Positions 48,758 to 59,565 of a DNA stretch of 64,000 nt are shown here, piece by piece. The DNA is from Sequoia sempervirens (lineage: Eukaryota > Streptophyta > Pinopsida > Cupressales > Cupressaceae): assembly GCA_007258455.2 (NCBI GenBank), contig VDFB02193867.1, positions 532,819,071-532,883,070 on the forward strand, written 5' to 3'. The notes beneath the pieces are model-generated. The model had not been told where the DNA came from. It saw only the letters and a list, made by a program, of their open reading frames with translations, and searched no databases. Numbering within the stretch: position 1 is the stretch's first letter; each line of letters starts with the position of its first letter. The position numbers and the translations under genes are program-made.

Positions 48758-49015
48758 CCTAGGGGCTCGGGGGCCGATCAAAGATTAGCCTTGCCTACAT
48801 GAAAGCGCAAAGCCCTCGTAGTTCAGTGAAAGGTGGACGACTGACCAAGATGGAGACCTTGATGGATGGTAAAGATAGGATGGACAAAAGGAGAAAGACC
48901 GATGATAGACGATAGAGGACCAAAGTGGACAATGAAGATTGATGATGGAACCCCGGGGGTAGATCAAATGATTGACCTTGCCTACGTGAAAGCGTAGGGG
49001 CAACGTAGTTCGACA
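48758..49015 (-). promoter_or_regulatory. Two copies of the conserved 3' hairpin motif, element C
   Basis: Copy 1 stem halves are at 48795-48800 and 48816-48821, with one wobble and one mismatch in sense. Copy 2 has a perfect CTACGT (48982-48987) / ACGTAG (49003-49008) stem. Both carry the GGCAAGG and TTTGATC tail that extends to the C-rich end. Spacing and position match elements A and B. Confidence 0.7.
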
Positions 49016-49329
49016 AGACCAAAGGCAAACAATGGATAAAGGACGATAAGATGATAGGACAAGTGGATAAAAATGTGGGACCAATACAACAAGATAGGAT
49101 AGACCTAGTGGATTGGATAGGATGATGATAATCACATAAAGCTCAGGGATGGGATAGTTATCCAAAGCAGTAAAATGACTTGGGAGGATGATATGATAGA
49201 TAGAGGAGGGATGAAAAGTGATAGGGGATTGGAAAGATGTGCAAGAGAAGAAGGGGTGATGACGATGAGATAAATGGCATTGGATGGCATGGGGGGGAGG
49301 CCTATAGCCAAATACCAATGACAAAGGAT

Positions 49330-49770
49330 GGTGAGATGGGATGAGATGGGATGAGGATAAAGAGGAAAGAATGGATAGAGATATAGGGATGGGGATGGGA
49401 GGGATTGTTTGGATGGATAGGAATATAAGGATTGGGAGATGAAAGGGATGCTAGGATAGATGGAGAGATGGATAGGGAGATGAAGGGATGTTATGATAGA
49501 TGAATAGGGACAGAAGGATTGGGAGATGAAAGGGATGCTAGGATAGATGGATACGAAGATAAGGATGGGGAGATGGAAGGGATACTGTGATAGATGAATA
49601 GGGACAAAAGGATTGGGAGATGAAAGGGATGCTAGGATAGATGGATACGAAGATAAGGATGGGGAGATGGAAGGGATGCTGTGATAGATGGATAGGGACA
49701 AAAGGATGGGGAGATGGAAGAGATGCTATGATAGATGGATAGAGGGATGAAGGGATGTTATGATAGATGA
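49330..49770. repeat. Purine-rich minisatellite (about 60 / 120 bp units)
   Basis: GATGGGGAGATGGAAGGGATGCTGTGATAGATG-type units recur at least six times, with a 120 bp higher-order period clearest at 49500-49740. The 189-codon frame on the minus strand (49132-49701) is a translation of this array (S-I-Y-P-S-I-P repeats) and I do not regard it as a gene. Confidence 0.8.
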
Positions 49771-50496
49771 TTTCTCTAAGGACTATGTCACAAAGGAAGC
49801 AAATGCCCCCACTCTAGATATGTCATATATGAGGAGGCATGAGGGACAAAAGACAAGTGGATGGGAAGATAAAGGAGATAACTAGATGAGAATAGGATGG
49901 GTGACTAAAGAATATGATAAAGCATGGATGAAGGGGATGTATACCAATAGGTGTCCAAAGAATGCATAGATATGTGCCCCTATTTTGATCAAAATCACAA
50001 GAAGGATTAAATGGGATATGATGGTAGGATGCAGAAGATAGGTGGGATGGGGGGGGATTTATGACGGATAATAGAAAGACGGGAGCATAGTTGGAAACAT
50101 AGCGGATGGAGGGAATGCATATCAGGAAGTTGCCCCCAAATGTAGATGGAGATTTACGCATGACGCCTGTTTGCCAGGTTTTCATCATGGTACTTATTCA
50201 AGGCGTTTGTTTGCAAAGTTTTCACCATTGGATGGATTATTTCTCTTTACTATTTTTTTTTTTCGACTTTTTTGACTTTTGGATTTTTAGATATAGATCC
50301 TCAAGCATCAAGTTCTATACGAGGTTCCCATGTTCGAACCGACTATGGGATGTTGGTACAACCTTATGAGGATAAATGGATTATGCAAGAGGATGAATTG
50401 GGGGGATTTGAGAGGGGAGATACATGGGATAATGGATGGGATGCTGCAAAGGGTATGGATGGAATGATGGGGTGGATATGTGATGGGGAGATGTGT
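49771..50496 (-). other. Conserved block downstream of the G-patch ORF, element C
   Basis: 50148-50270 contains GCCAGGTTTTCATCATGG followed by a T-rich run. It is shared with element A (16811-16930) and, inverted, element B. No protein domain recognised. Confidence 0.6.
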
Positions 50497-52991
50497 TCAG
50501 GACCAACATTGGCACATGTGGTGGTGGATGTGAAAAGATAATAGGATTAAGGGATGGAGAATGTGGGGATAATGGAGATGGAATGGTAATTTTGGGACAT
50601 AAGGACCCAAAACAGACTTAGGAGATGAAAAGGGTGTATGATTAGCTTTTGGATTAATGACTTTGGATGTTCTTACAGATTTTTCATGTAATGGCGTTGC
50701 ATCTTTTTTCTTTGGGATCCACATGGTTTTGATCTTTGCTTTAGTGGGCCTTTGTGGCCTATGGATTTGATGTATATTTTGATTTTTCTTCTCTTCACCA
50801 TGTCTTTTAGAGGGGACATGGGGAGCCATAGATTCATGTGGATGCTTGGATTTATGCATTTTTTCTTTAACAACCAAAGTGCTTTAGGTAGCAATGGGAT
50901 GGGTGTGAGGAAATGGATGATGTGGAATGATGGGGGTAGGAGTATGGGGATTATGTGTAGATGGAGGATGTTTAGGTAAGTGCCTTTATTGATCCTGATT
51001 AGGATGTTTATGATGGATGAAATGGATAGGTGATGAATGGATGAAAGGATGTATAGGACAAGATGGAGGAGGTGATTTTGGGATATAGGGGCCCAAAATA
51101 GACATAGGACCTGGAGGAAACAAAGGCATGGTGGATGGAGGATTGGAGATGGTGGATGGAGGGATGTAAGGACCCAAAATGGATGGAGCAGAGGAAGGGG
51201 GAAGATGGACGGTTGTTTTGAGGTGATACGATAGAGGAGGAGGGATGGCCACATATGATCTAGTGGGGCGATGGGAAGAGCCAATATTTCTTTTGGAAAA
51301 GACTCGTTGAGGACGTATAGAGGTTGCACCAACATTTTTAGATTGCGAGTCATGAGTAGTACATCCAAGACCGTGCGGATACAAATGTTCTTTAGCTTGG
51401 ATGGGCTCTATAATACCTTGCTCATGAAGGCCTAAACCTTTTCCTTGATAGTTCATTCTCTTGAGCATTCGATCAAGGATAGGATTTTTGTTATTCTGGA
51501 AGAATGATGTAAGTTCATTATTAGGTGGAAGAGGAAGGTTGGAGTATATGCTTTGTTTTTCTTCGGCGAGGAGACCACCATGGAGGAATGTGAGAGGACC
51601 AAGGGGATATGCGAGTGGTGTGGGGATAGCATTTTTAGGTGATGATGGGGGATCATGAGAAGGAGATGATGGGATAGAAACATCAGGAGAGGGAGTAGGG
51701 ACCATGATAGGATCTAGATTTGTGGTAGTAGGCTCATGCGATGGAGATGGAGATGGAGCAGTAGAAGCTTGAATGACAAGGGGATCATGGGATGGAATGG
51801 ATAGGGGACTGTGATCTTGAGGTGGACTAGATGGGATGGTAGGATCTTGATCGGGAGAAGGGGATATGCTAGCATGCTTTGGATTATACTCTTGGCGTGA
51901 CTCATCGTGTGTGGGAGGCGTAGTAACAGAGTCTTGTTGGGACTCTTCAAGTGGAGAAGATGGAGGGATGGAAGATTCATGAGGTTCGTTGGAATCGGTT
52001 TTGGTGCTACTGGGAGTGGGAGGAGTGGATTGGATTTGGGTGTCTTCGATGGATTTGGTGGTTCTTGGAGTAGGAGATGGGGGTTCAATGGATTTAGTGG
52101 GTTCAATAGTTTCAACGGTTTGATTAGTGCTAGGGGTGGTAACAACAATGATAGGTGTGGTATGGAGAAAGGTCTCATCACTAGTGACCATGGATGATGG
52201 ATCTAGATGGCATGCTTCCATGACTTCAAGATGTGGAGTTGGGGATGGCTTCTTTGTAATGAGTCCTTGGAGAACTTCTGAAATGAAAGAATTGCATATG
52301 GTTGGCTTAGCTGGGGTGGTAGAAATGGATGAGGGATTATGGATTGGAGGACTAGGAGTAGATGGATGAGTGGGATTGGATGGAGCGCTAGGAGTAGATG
52401 GAGGACTAGGATGGGATGGATTAATGGGATTGGATGGAGGACTAGGAGTAGATGGATGAATGGGATTGGATGGAGGGTTAAGGTAGGGATATTGGAGTGG
52501 TGAATTAAGATAGGGGACATGGATTGTGGATTAAGACAAGAGGATATAGGTGGTGTGGTGGGACAAGAGGATGTGGGGGATGGATTATAATAAGGGTATT
52601 GGGATGGTGGATTAGGATGAGGATATGTGGATGTAGGATTAGTATAGGAAGATTGGGAAAGAGGATTACGATAGGGGGACATGGATGGGAAATTGTAATA
52701 AGAGTATTGGGATGGAAAATTAGGATAAGAGGATGTAGATGGGGAAGGGGAAGGTACCAGATATCCCTTGTCAAAGGTAGCATAAGGAGCATGATTGGGC
52801 ATAGATGAAGACATAATGGGATAACTGGAAGGGGTGATTGGATTGTGGAAAGTGGGTGGAGAAAGCTTACTAGTAACGATAGCATCAAGGAGATCTAGGT
52901 CATATTCTTCTTGATCGACAAGACTTTCGTTATCGTCGTCCACGTAATTAAGGTTTCCCTTGACTACTATTGATGGAGGATGAGGATTCAT
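50497..52991 (-). pseudogene. P/S/T-rich ORF with G-patch domain, element C
   Basis: The minus-strand frame opens at 52991 (M-N-P-H-P-P-S), changes register once near 52500, and then runs to 50497 with two stops near 50985 and 50890, about 830 codons. The N-terminal half is Pro/Ser/Tyr-rich with tandem P-S-P-P-S-N-P repeats (52370-52510). At 51361-51483 lies a G-patch: L-D-R-M-L-K-R-M-N-Y-Q-G-K-G-L-G, then H-E-Q-G-I-I-E-P-I and a closing H-G-L-G-C. The glycines, the aromatic after the first helix and the Q-G-I-x-x-P-I core are all present. G-patch domains recruit and activate DEAH helicases or bind RNA. The C-terminal basic part (M-W-I-P-K-K-K-D-A near 50700) resembles the W-I-(S/P)-K segment of elements A and B. 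With one frameshift and two stops it is close to intact. Confidence 0.8.
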
Positions 52992-53330
52992 GATGGTGAA
53001 AGGATAAAGATGATGGATAAAATATTTTGGACGGGAATAGATTAAAGCTCAAATCAGGATTTTGGTCAAGCTCAGATCAAGATTGGACAAAAGCTCAGAT
53101 TAGGATGATTGGATGGGATTGCTTTTGATTTTGATGGGATTCGGTAGACGGATGATTGGATCGGGTAGATGATTTGATGAATTTGATTAAAGTAGTAGAT
53201 CAGTTTGATTGGATAGGATCAAATGATTAGACGATGTTGATTGGATAATTATGATTGGATGAACTTGATCGGATTGGTGTGCTTGGATTGATTAGATGAT
53301 CAGAGGAATGGATTGGTTTGATTAGATAGG
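52992..53330. other. Leader 3' end of element C, no gene seen
   Basis: Repeated GATTGGAT and GATTTGATT phrases; no coding signal. Confidence 0.5.
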
Positions 53331-53760
53331 AAGAAATAAAAGGTACCACTAGATAGATCTTGAAAAATTAAGCAATTTTAGTTTTTGAACGAAGTTGATT
53401 CAACGTACAGTTTGTAAATGACAGCCCCAGAAAGTTAGGGGCGTGTCCACGCTGCAATGCGGGGCGTGGCTGCCCTGGGATGGTCAAATTCTTGATAAGA
53501 ATAAATGGAAGGTACCACTAGATAGAGCTCAAAAAATTAAGCAACTTTTGTTTTTGAACGAAGTTGATTCGACGTACGGTTTGTAAATGACAGCCCCGGG
53601 AAGTTAGGGGCGTGGCCGCCCTGGGATGGTCAAATTCTTGATAAGAGGAAATGGAAGGTACCACTGGATAGAGCTCAAAAAATTAAGCAACTTTGGTTTT
53701 TAAACGAAGTCAATTCGATGCACGGTTTGTAAATGGCAGCCCCGGGAAGTTAAGGGGGCG
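53331..53760. repeat. Tandem array, three units of about 147-174 bp in element C leader
   Basis: Units begin GGTACCACTAGATAGA (near 53342, 53512 and 53657). They contain AAGTTGATTCGACGTACGGTTTGTAAATG and GGAAGTTAGGGGCGTG. The first unit is longer because its GGGGCGTG part is doubled. Confidence 0.85.
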
Positions 53761-53763
53761 TAG

Positions 53764-54400
53764 TCAACATTCTACAGTAAAATCAGGGGCATAAATAGCT
53801 TTCTGGGGCGTTTTCAGCAAAATCAGGGGCGTTTTTAGCAAAATCAGGGCATTTTCAGCAAAATCAGGGGCGTTTTCAACAAAATCGGGGCGTTTTTAGC
53901 TTTCAGGGGCGTTGACAACAAAATCAGGGGTGTTTACAGCTTTCAAGGGCGTTGACAGCAAAATCAGGGGTGTTTACAGCTTTCAGGGGCGTTGACAGCA
54001 AAATCAGGGGCGTTTACAGCTTTCAGGGGTGTTGACAGCAAAATCAGGGGTGTTGATAGCAAAATCAGGGGCGTTTACAGCTTTCAGGGGCGTTGACAGC
54101 AAAATCAGGGGCGTTGATAGCAAAATCAGGGGCGTTTACAGCTTTCAGGGGCGTTCACAGCAAAATCAGGGGCGTTTACAGCTTTCAGGGGCGTTGACAG
54201 CAAAATCAGGGGCGTTTACAGCTTTCAGGGGCGTTGACAGCAAAATCAGGGGCGTAGGCAACGTTCTGCAGCGAATTAGGGGCGCTTCCACCCTTCTGCA
54301 GCAAAATCAGGGGCGCTTCCACCCTTCTGCAGCAGAATCAGGGGCGCTTCCACCCTTCTGCAGCAGAATCAGGGGCGCTTCCGCCTTTCTGCAGCGGGAT
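53764..54400. repeat. GC-rich tandem array of 19-21 bp half-units (40 bp unit)
   Basis: AGGGGCGTTTACAGCTTTC alternates with AGGGGCGTTGACAGCAAAATC. The first part (53780-53900) is a simpler AAAATCAGGGGCGTTTT repeat. The last four units (54250-54400) change to AGGGGCGCTTCCACCCTTCTGC. The 126-codon plus-strand frame 54029-54409 is just this array. It lies in the 5' leader of element C and is strikingly GC-rich for the window. Confidence 0.9.
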
Positions 54401-55235
54401 AGAACTTGATTTCGATGGAAAAGGCTATGGCAAGGATGAAAAATGATAAAGTGAGGCCAAAATATCAAAGATTTCACAGGCTTTTCACAGAAAACACTTC
54501 AAACAAGCACAATCCTATGATTAATATTAAGGGTATGGCAAGACAAAGTCTTAATCTAGGATGCACAAGGCTTCTAGGGAGTCCTCGATATACTCTCAGT
54601 ATGTGAGGCACAACCATGAACACCAGTCCATCACAAGCGTGAGTCAGGAACCCCAGTGAGATACTGAAAGGCTCGGACCAACTCTTCACGTCTATCTAGA
54701 TATCACCCTAGCTTCGACGCTCCGCCAATTACGACGCGGCTGAATTGGGGTACAACTTTCGTTCTCCCCCCTTTATATACCCCGCGGGTACACGTAGTTG
54801 GAATCGTCCCTTGGGGTGATGAAATCCCCAAGCAGGTCCCACTAGGAAGAAGACACTAACTACTTTCAACTACTCCCCAGGCTCACACGAAGTGCAAGGG
54901 GAAAGTGAAAACAAGTTAATGCCCCCTTGGGTAATATAAAAGTAAACAATCACAGAAAACAGCAAAGTTCAATCCCCCTAATTAGACTATGTTCGAAAAC
55001 AGCAAAGATAATTAATTTTTTTTTAAAAAAAAAATTTGATCAAGTAGATGGCCCTGCAAGCAAATGTTAGCTATCTTCTTCTTCGTCCTTGGTCAAATTT
55101 CGCCACAAAATGCTGCAAAACGTTTAGCAAAAAATACCAATATCCTTGCCAAAACAATGTTAGAGGGTTACTACTTGAAAACAGCAAAAAACGGGAGCAA
55201 AAATGAAGCAAAATGACCATTTTACCTTGCAAACT
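54401..55235. other. Central leader of element C
   Basis: Single-copy in this window. GAAGTGCAAGGGGAAAGTG at 54889-54907 recalls GCGCAAGGGGAGAGGA in element A's leader (21428-21443), a weak sign of common leader ancestry. Polythymine/polyadenine runs occur at 55015-55035. Confidence 0.45.
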
Positions 55236-55239
55236 GTGC

Positions 55240-56395
55240 TATTTTGGGGCGCTTCCGCCCTTCTGCAGCAAAAATCAGGGCGCTTCCGCCTTTCTGCGGT
55301 AAGGCAGAGGGCGCTGCCACCCTTCTACAACAAGATAGGGGCGTTGCGTATAAGGTGGGGCGCTGCGTATAAGGTGGGGGCGCTGCCACCCTTCCGCGGT
55401 AAACTTTGTTAGATTTTAAAGAAAAAAGAAAAGTTGTGCCCCTCCCACTGTAAAAAAAAGTGTTAGCAAATCCCTCTAAATATGTCCTTAATCACAGCAA
55501 ATGTGTTAGAAGGAATAAAACTTTCAAATGTGGGGCGCTACCACCTTTTTGTAGTGGCCAAGAGGGCGCTGCCACCCTTCTGCGATAAACTTTGTTAGAT
55601 TTTAAAGAAAAAAAGAAAGTTGTGCCCCTCCCACTACAAAAAAAGTGTTAGCAAAGCCCTCTAAATATGTCCCTAATCACAGCAAACATGTTAGAAGGAA
55701 TAAAAATTTCATGTGGGGCGCTACCGCCTTTTTATAGTGGCCCAGAGGGCACTGCCAACATTCTGCGGTAAAATTTGTCAAATTTTAAAGAAAAAAGGAA
55801 AGTTATGCCCCTCCCACTGCAAAAAAAGTGTTAGCAAAACCTTCTAAATATGTCCCTAATCACAGCAAACATGTTAGAAGGAATAAAACTTTCATATGTG
55901 GGGCGCTACCACCTTTTTGTAGTGGCCAAGAGGGCGCTGCCACCCTTCTGTGGTAAAATTTGTTAGATTTTAAAGAAAAAGAGAAAGTTGTGCCCCTCCA
56001 ACTGCAAAAAAAGTGTTAGCAAAGCCCTCTAAATATGTCTCTAATCACAGCAAACATGTTAGAAGGAATAAAACTTTCATATGTGGGGCGCTACCGCCTT
56101 TTTATAGTGGCCCAAGGGGTGCTGCCAACATTCTGCGGTAAAATTTGTCAAATTTTAAAGAAAAAAGGAAAGTTATGCCCCTCCCACTGTAAAAAAAGTG
56201 TTAGCAAAACTTTCTAAATATGTCCCTAATCACAGCAAACATGTTAGAAGGAATAAAACTTTCATATGTGGGGCGCTACCGCCTTTTTATAGTGGCCCAG
56301 AGGGCACTTCCGCCTTTCTGCAGTAAGGCAGAGGGTGCTTCTGCCTTTCTGCGGCAAAGCAGAGGGCGCTTCTGCCTTTCTGCGACCTTTTTCTG
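55240..56395. repeat. 185 bp tandem array, about five units, in element C leader
   Basis: TGGGGCGCTACC recurs at 55531, 55714, 55899, 56084 and 56269, giving periods of 183, 185, 185 and 185. Each unit also carries GCCCCTCCCACTGCAAAAAAAG and CTAATCACAGCAAACATGTTAG. Both ends degrade into GGGCGCTTCCGCCTTTCTGC units related to the 54250-54400 repeats, so the two arrays share an origin. Confidence 0.9.
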
Positions 56396-56427
56396 CACAA
56401 TACTTAGCAAAGATGAATGTTAAATGC

Positions 56428-56464
56428 AAGAACCCGTTTATGGGTCCCACCGGGCGTGCAAAAA
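56428..56464 (-). promoter_or_regulatory. Candidate primer binding site of element C
   Basis: On the minus strand, TTTTTGCACGCCCGGTGGGA follows the LTR end directly. Position and GC content fit a tRNA 3' end complement (plus strand TCCCACCGGGCGTGC), but the expected TGG start is disturbed and I cannot name the tRNA. Confidence 0.45.
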
Positions 56465-57791
56465 TGTGAACCTTGATATTTTATGCTACTCTAAATGTGC
56501 AAAATAACCAAGAATATGAATGACAAACTATCAAGGACACCTCAAGATTATCCAAAAGAGAGTTAGAATAAGAAAGGAAATAGATAGACAACATAGAAAC
56601 AATATCACCTTCCTTGCTGTTGATTTCTCCTTGATTGGCCCTTGATTACAATGGATTGTGTGCTCCTTAGATGGTGGATTGAAGATCACTACTATATGCT
56701 TGAATGTAAAATGCAAGTGGATGTGATTGAAAATTGGATGAGTGCATAAAATGGCAGCATGTAGTTGCAAATTGATTAAGTGTTTTAAATGCAAATGGGC
56801 AGCATAAGGGTGCTCAAAATAAAGTGTTGGAAATGCCCTTGAGGAGGGGGTATTTATAGGAGAATTTGAATTCTCTAGAGAATTCAAGGGTCAAGATTGC
56901 TCCAACAAGGTCAAGATGAAGGGCTATGGTGGGTTGAGAACCCACAAGCCCTCACATCTTGACATGTGGAGGGTGAAGTGGACAAGAGAATATGAGGTGG
57001 AAATGAGTTGTCAAAAAGGTACATGAGGTGGAAAATGACATGCACCTTGGGGGATGAGAGGATTTCCACAAAAAGGGATTTCTTGTCCCCAAGTGGGAAT
57101 GAAAGGGACTTTTGAGGAATTTTAGAATTCCTCAAAAATCTACATGGGAAAAGGAAAGGTGGTTGGAGGGATAAATGTGAATTAAAAATTCACATTCCTA
57201 GAATGATCTAGAGGGTAAAAGGTGGGCTCCAAAAAGGTGGGACTTGGTCACATGTGGAGATTGTGACAAGTCCAAGGTTGGTCACATGTGGAGATTGTGA
57301 CAAGTCCAAGGTTCTAGAAGCCTTGGAAGGATGGAATGTCAATTAAAAATTCACATATAAAAGAGGGGAATCTAGGAAGAATAAAAAGGAATTAAAACTT
57401 CCTTGGAGAATGATTAGGCTTAATTAATCAATAATTAGAAGAATAAATAAGGATTAGAAGCCAACTTGCAAAAGTTGGAGGATGTGACATATCCTAATCA
57501 AGGATTAGGCATGTGCACATCCCTAATGAAGAAATTAGGAAATGGATTAGGATTAGATGAAACTGACATGTGAGGAATTAAATAAATGTAATATTTATTT
57601 AATTTATTTGATGAAAAGAGGATTAAGGAGGGTAAGGTATTTAATTATTAATTAAATACCTTAGGGATTTGGCATAATTAAAGATATTAATTAAATAATA
57701 GTAATATTATTTAATTAACTCGGATAAGAGGATGTTTAGATGAAAAGTGATAAATTTAGATAAATTAAGTGTCCAAATTTGGATGTCTACA
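56465..57791 (-). repeat. Right (5' in sense) LTR of element C
   Basis: It runs TGTGAACCTTG to GATGTCTACA, 1,327 bp, then CTTCT. Differences from the left LTR are mostly transitions plus small indels (for example GAGG added near 57625). Confidence 0.95.
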
Positions 57792-57796
57792 CTTCT

Positions 57797-58440
57797 AACA
57801 GAGTATCGATCAAAGGTTTCATGAAGGGATGAACAACAAAGGTGAAGTCAATGGAAAGATCATGTGGGGATATGAGAGAAGCTTCACTCACCATTGCATC
57901 TGCATGTCGGTTATCTTTACATGGGATATTTTCAATGGTGAACGAGTCCAATTTTTCTAATAGTCTCATTATAAGATCCTTGTATTTTAATAATTTATCA
58001 TGTTTAGTTTGATATGTACCATTTATTTTTTTGATGAATAATTGTGAATCACCAAAGATCTTGATATGTTTAGCATGTAGAGATAAAGCAACTTGCAAAC
58101 CTACAATTGATGCCTCATACTCAACTATATTATTTGTGCATAGGAAATTTAGTCTATATGATAAGGGAATAAGTTTGCCATCAGGTGGAATTAATGCCAC
58201 TCCAGTACCAGAACCTGTTTGACACTTAGATCCATAAAAAAATAACTCCCATGGATTAATGTCAACGCTGAAGACATGATCATCAGGAAAGGAATCAAGA
58301 GTAGGTAAAGAAAAAGGAGAAGGAGCATCAAATAAGTGATTAGTTAAGGCTTGGCCTTTGATTGATTTTTGTAAAAAAAATCTAAGATCAAACTCAATTA
58401 ACAACATCACCCACTTAGCTAAGCATCCAGAGAGGTTTGT
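57797..58440 (-). pseudogene. pol: Second (additional) RNase H domain of the Tat-like pol
   Basis: The frame to 58410 holds W-E-L-F-F-Y-G-S-K-C-Q-T-G-S-G-T-G-V, N-N-I-V-E-Y-E-A, F-G-D-S-Q-L-F-I-K and D-N-R-H-A-D-A-M. This is a complete RNase H fold with the E, second D and last D in place. The first catalytic Asp, normally in (Y/F)-F-D-G-S, is Tyr, which would abolish cleavage. Its position after the RT-RNase H unit and before integrase is the dual RNase H arrangement known in Tat elements. The frame reads a few codons into element C's LTR. Confidence 0.85.
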
Positions 58441-58469
58441 TTTGTTGAAAAGATATTTAAGAGGATCAA

Positions 58470-59565
58470 ATTTTGTAACGAATTGTACTTCAAGATTTAG
58501 TAAATAATGTCATAACTTACTAGTAGTGAATACAAGAGCCGAAAATTGTTTTTTAATTAGTGAATATCGTGTCTCATAATCAATTAAGGAACGAATAATG
58601 CAATAAACATGGTGTTCTTGACCATGATCATTGTGTTGAGCCAACAATGTTGCAAGAGCATGGGTAGATGTGGTAGTGTACAAGATAAACGGTCTATGTG
58701 GCACAATAGGTTGTAAAATAGGTGGAGTGGCTAAATATTCCTTTAGAATCTCAAAAGCATGTTCACAATCCTCATCCCAATCAAAAGGGACACCCTTTTT
58801 AAGGTGATGCATGAAAGGTAATGTTCGATTGGCTAAAGATGCAATGAAATGACAGATAACTTAAACTTGACCTTCTAACTTGCACAACTAAGAGATATTC
58901 CTAACAGACAAAATGTTAATGTGCATCAATTTTCTTTGTTTCCACCTCAATCCCCTCTGTGAGATATGACCAACCCCAAAATTTTACCATAGCTACACCA
59001 AAGACACTTTTTTTGATTCAATCACATGTTGTATTGTTTTATTTGTTCGAAGATTTTGTGAAGGATATTTACATTGTCTTGTCGTGTTAATGATTTAATG
59101 AGGATATCATCAACATAATCTTCAAAAATTTTCTAAATATAATCATGAAATATTAATTTCATTAAACTTTGATAAGTTTCACCAACATTCTTTAGACCGG
59201 ATGGCATCACAACCCAACAAAATGTTCCCCAAATAGCTGTGAAGGAAGTTTTATATTGATCTTGATGGTTAATAAGGATTTTAGTATAACCAAAAAAATC
59301 CATCCATAAATGACAACAAAGAATGTCTAGCAGTTGAATCCATCATCATGTCTATATTAGGAAGTAGAAAATCATCTTTTCAAGAGGCTTTATTCAAGTG
59401 TCAAAAATCCATGCATATCCTAATACAATTATCAAGTTTTGCAACTATGACAATGTTTGAGATCCAAGGACAATAATCAATAGGTCTAATAAATCCTACA
59501 CCAAGAATTTTTTTGAGTTCCTCTTTAACATGCAAGGCCATGTTAGCAAGCATTTTGTAGATCTT
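58470..59565 (-). pseudogene. pol: Reverse transcriptase and first RNase H of the Tat-like pol
   Basis: Multiple frames carry the RT motifs: L-G-V-G-F-I-R-P-I just below 59540, I-C-M-D-F near 59450, S-F-M-D-G-F near 59340, and E-D-Y-V-D-D-I-L-I-K at 59094-59127 (the Y-V-D-D active site). The connection/RNase H part is frame 58510-58812, with F-D-W-D-E-D-C-E-H-A-F-E-I-L-K, I-L-Y-T-T-T-S-T-H-A and Y-E-T-R-Y-S-L-I-K-K. The usual Asp of the T-D-A-S-type motif is lost. Several stops and frameshifts; inactive. Confidence 0.85.

Larger units (their letters stand above)
46063..57791 (-). mobile_element. Element C: 11.7 kb non-autonomous LTR element with G-patch ORF, TSD CTTCT
   Basis: LTRs of 1,321 and 1,327 bp differ at only about 20 positions by eye, making this the youngest insertion. 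CTTCT duplicates bracket it (46058-46062 and 57792-57796) and join the integrase and RNase H parts of the host element when removed. It is on the minus strand: polypurine tract at the left LTR, candidate primer site at the right LTR. In sense order it has a 3.4 kb leader of tandem arrays, the G-patch ORF, the conserved downstream block, a minisatellite and two hairpin motifs. No pol domain is present. Confidence 0.92.

Noticed and set aside
49132..49701. 189-codon minus-strand ORF with S-I-Y-P-S-I-P repeats
   Set aside because: It falls in the purine-rich minisatellite, and overlapping frames are open on the same strand (48785-49324), as expected for low-complexity DNA.
52524..52808. Trp/Gly/Arg-rich plus-strand ORF
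   Set aside because: Shadow of the Pro/Ser/Tyr-rich ORF on the minus strand.
54029..54409. 126-codon plus-strand ORF as a gene
   Set aside because: It is the translation of the 40 bp tandem array, and its A-K-S-G-A-F-T repeats follow the DNA period.
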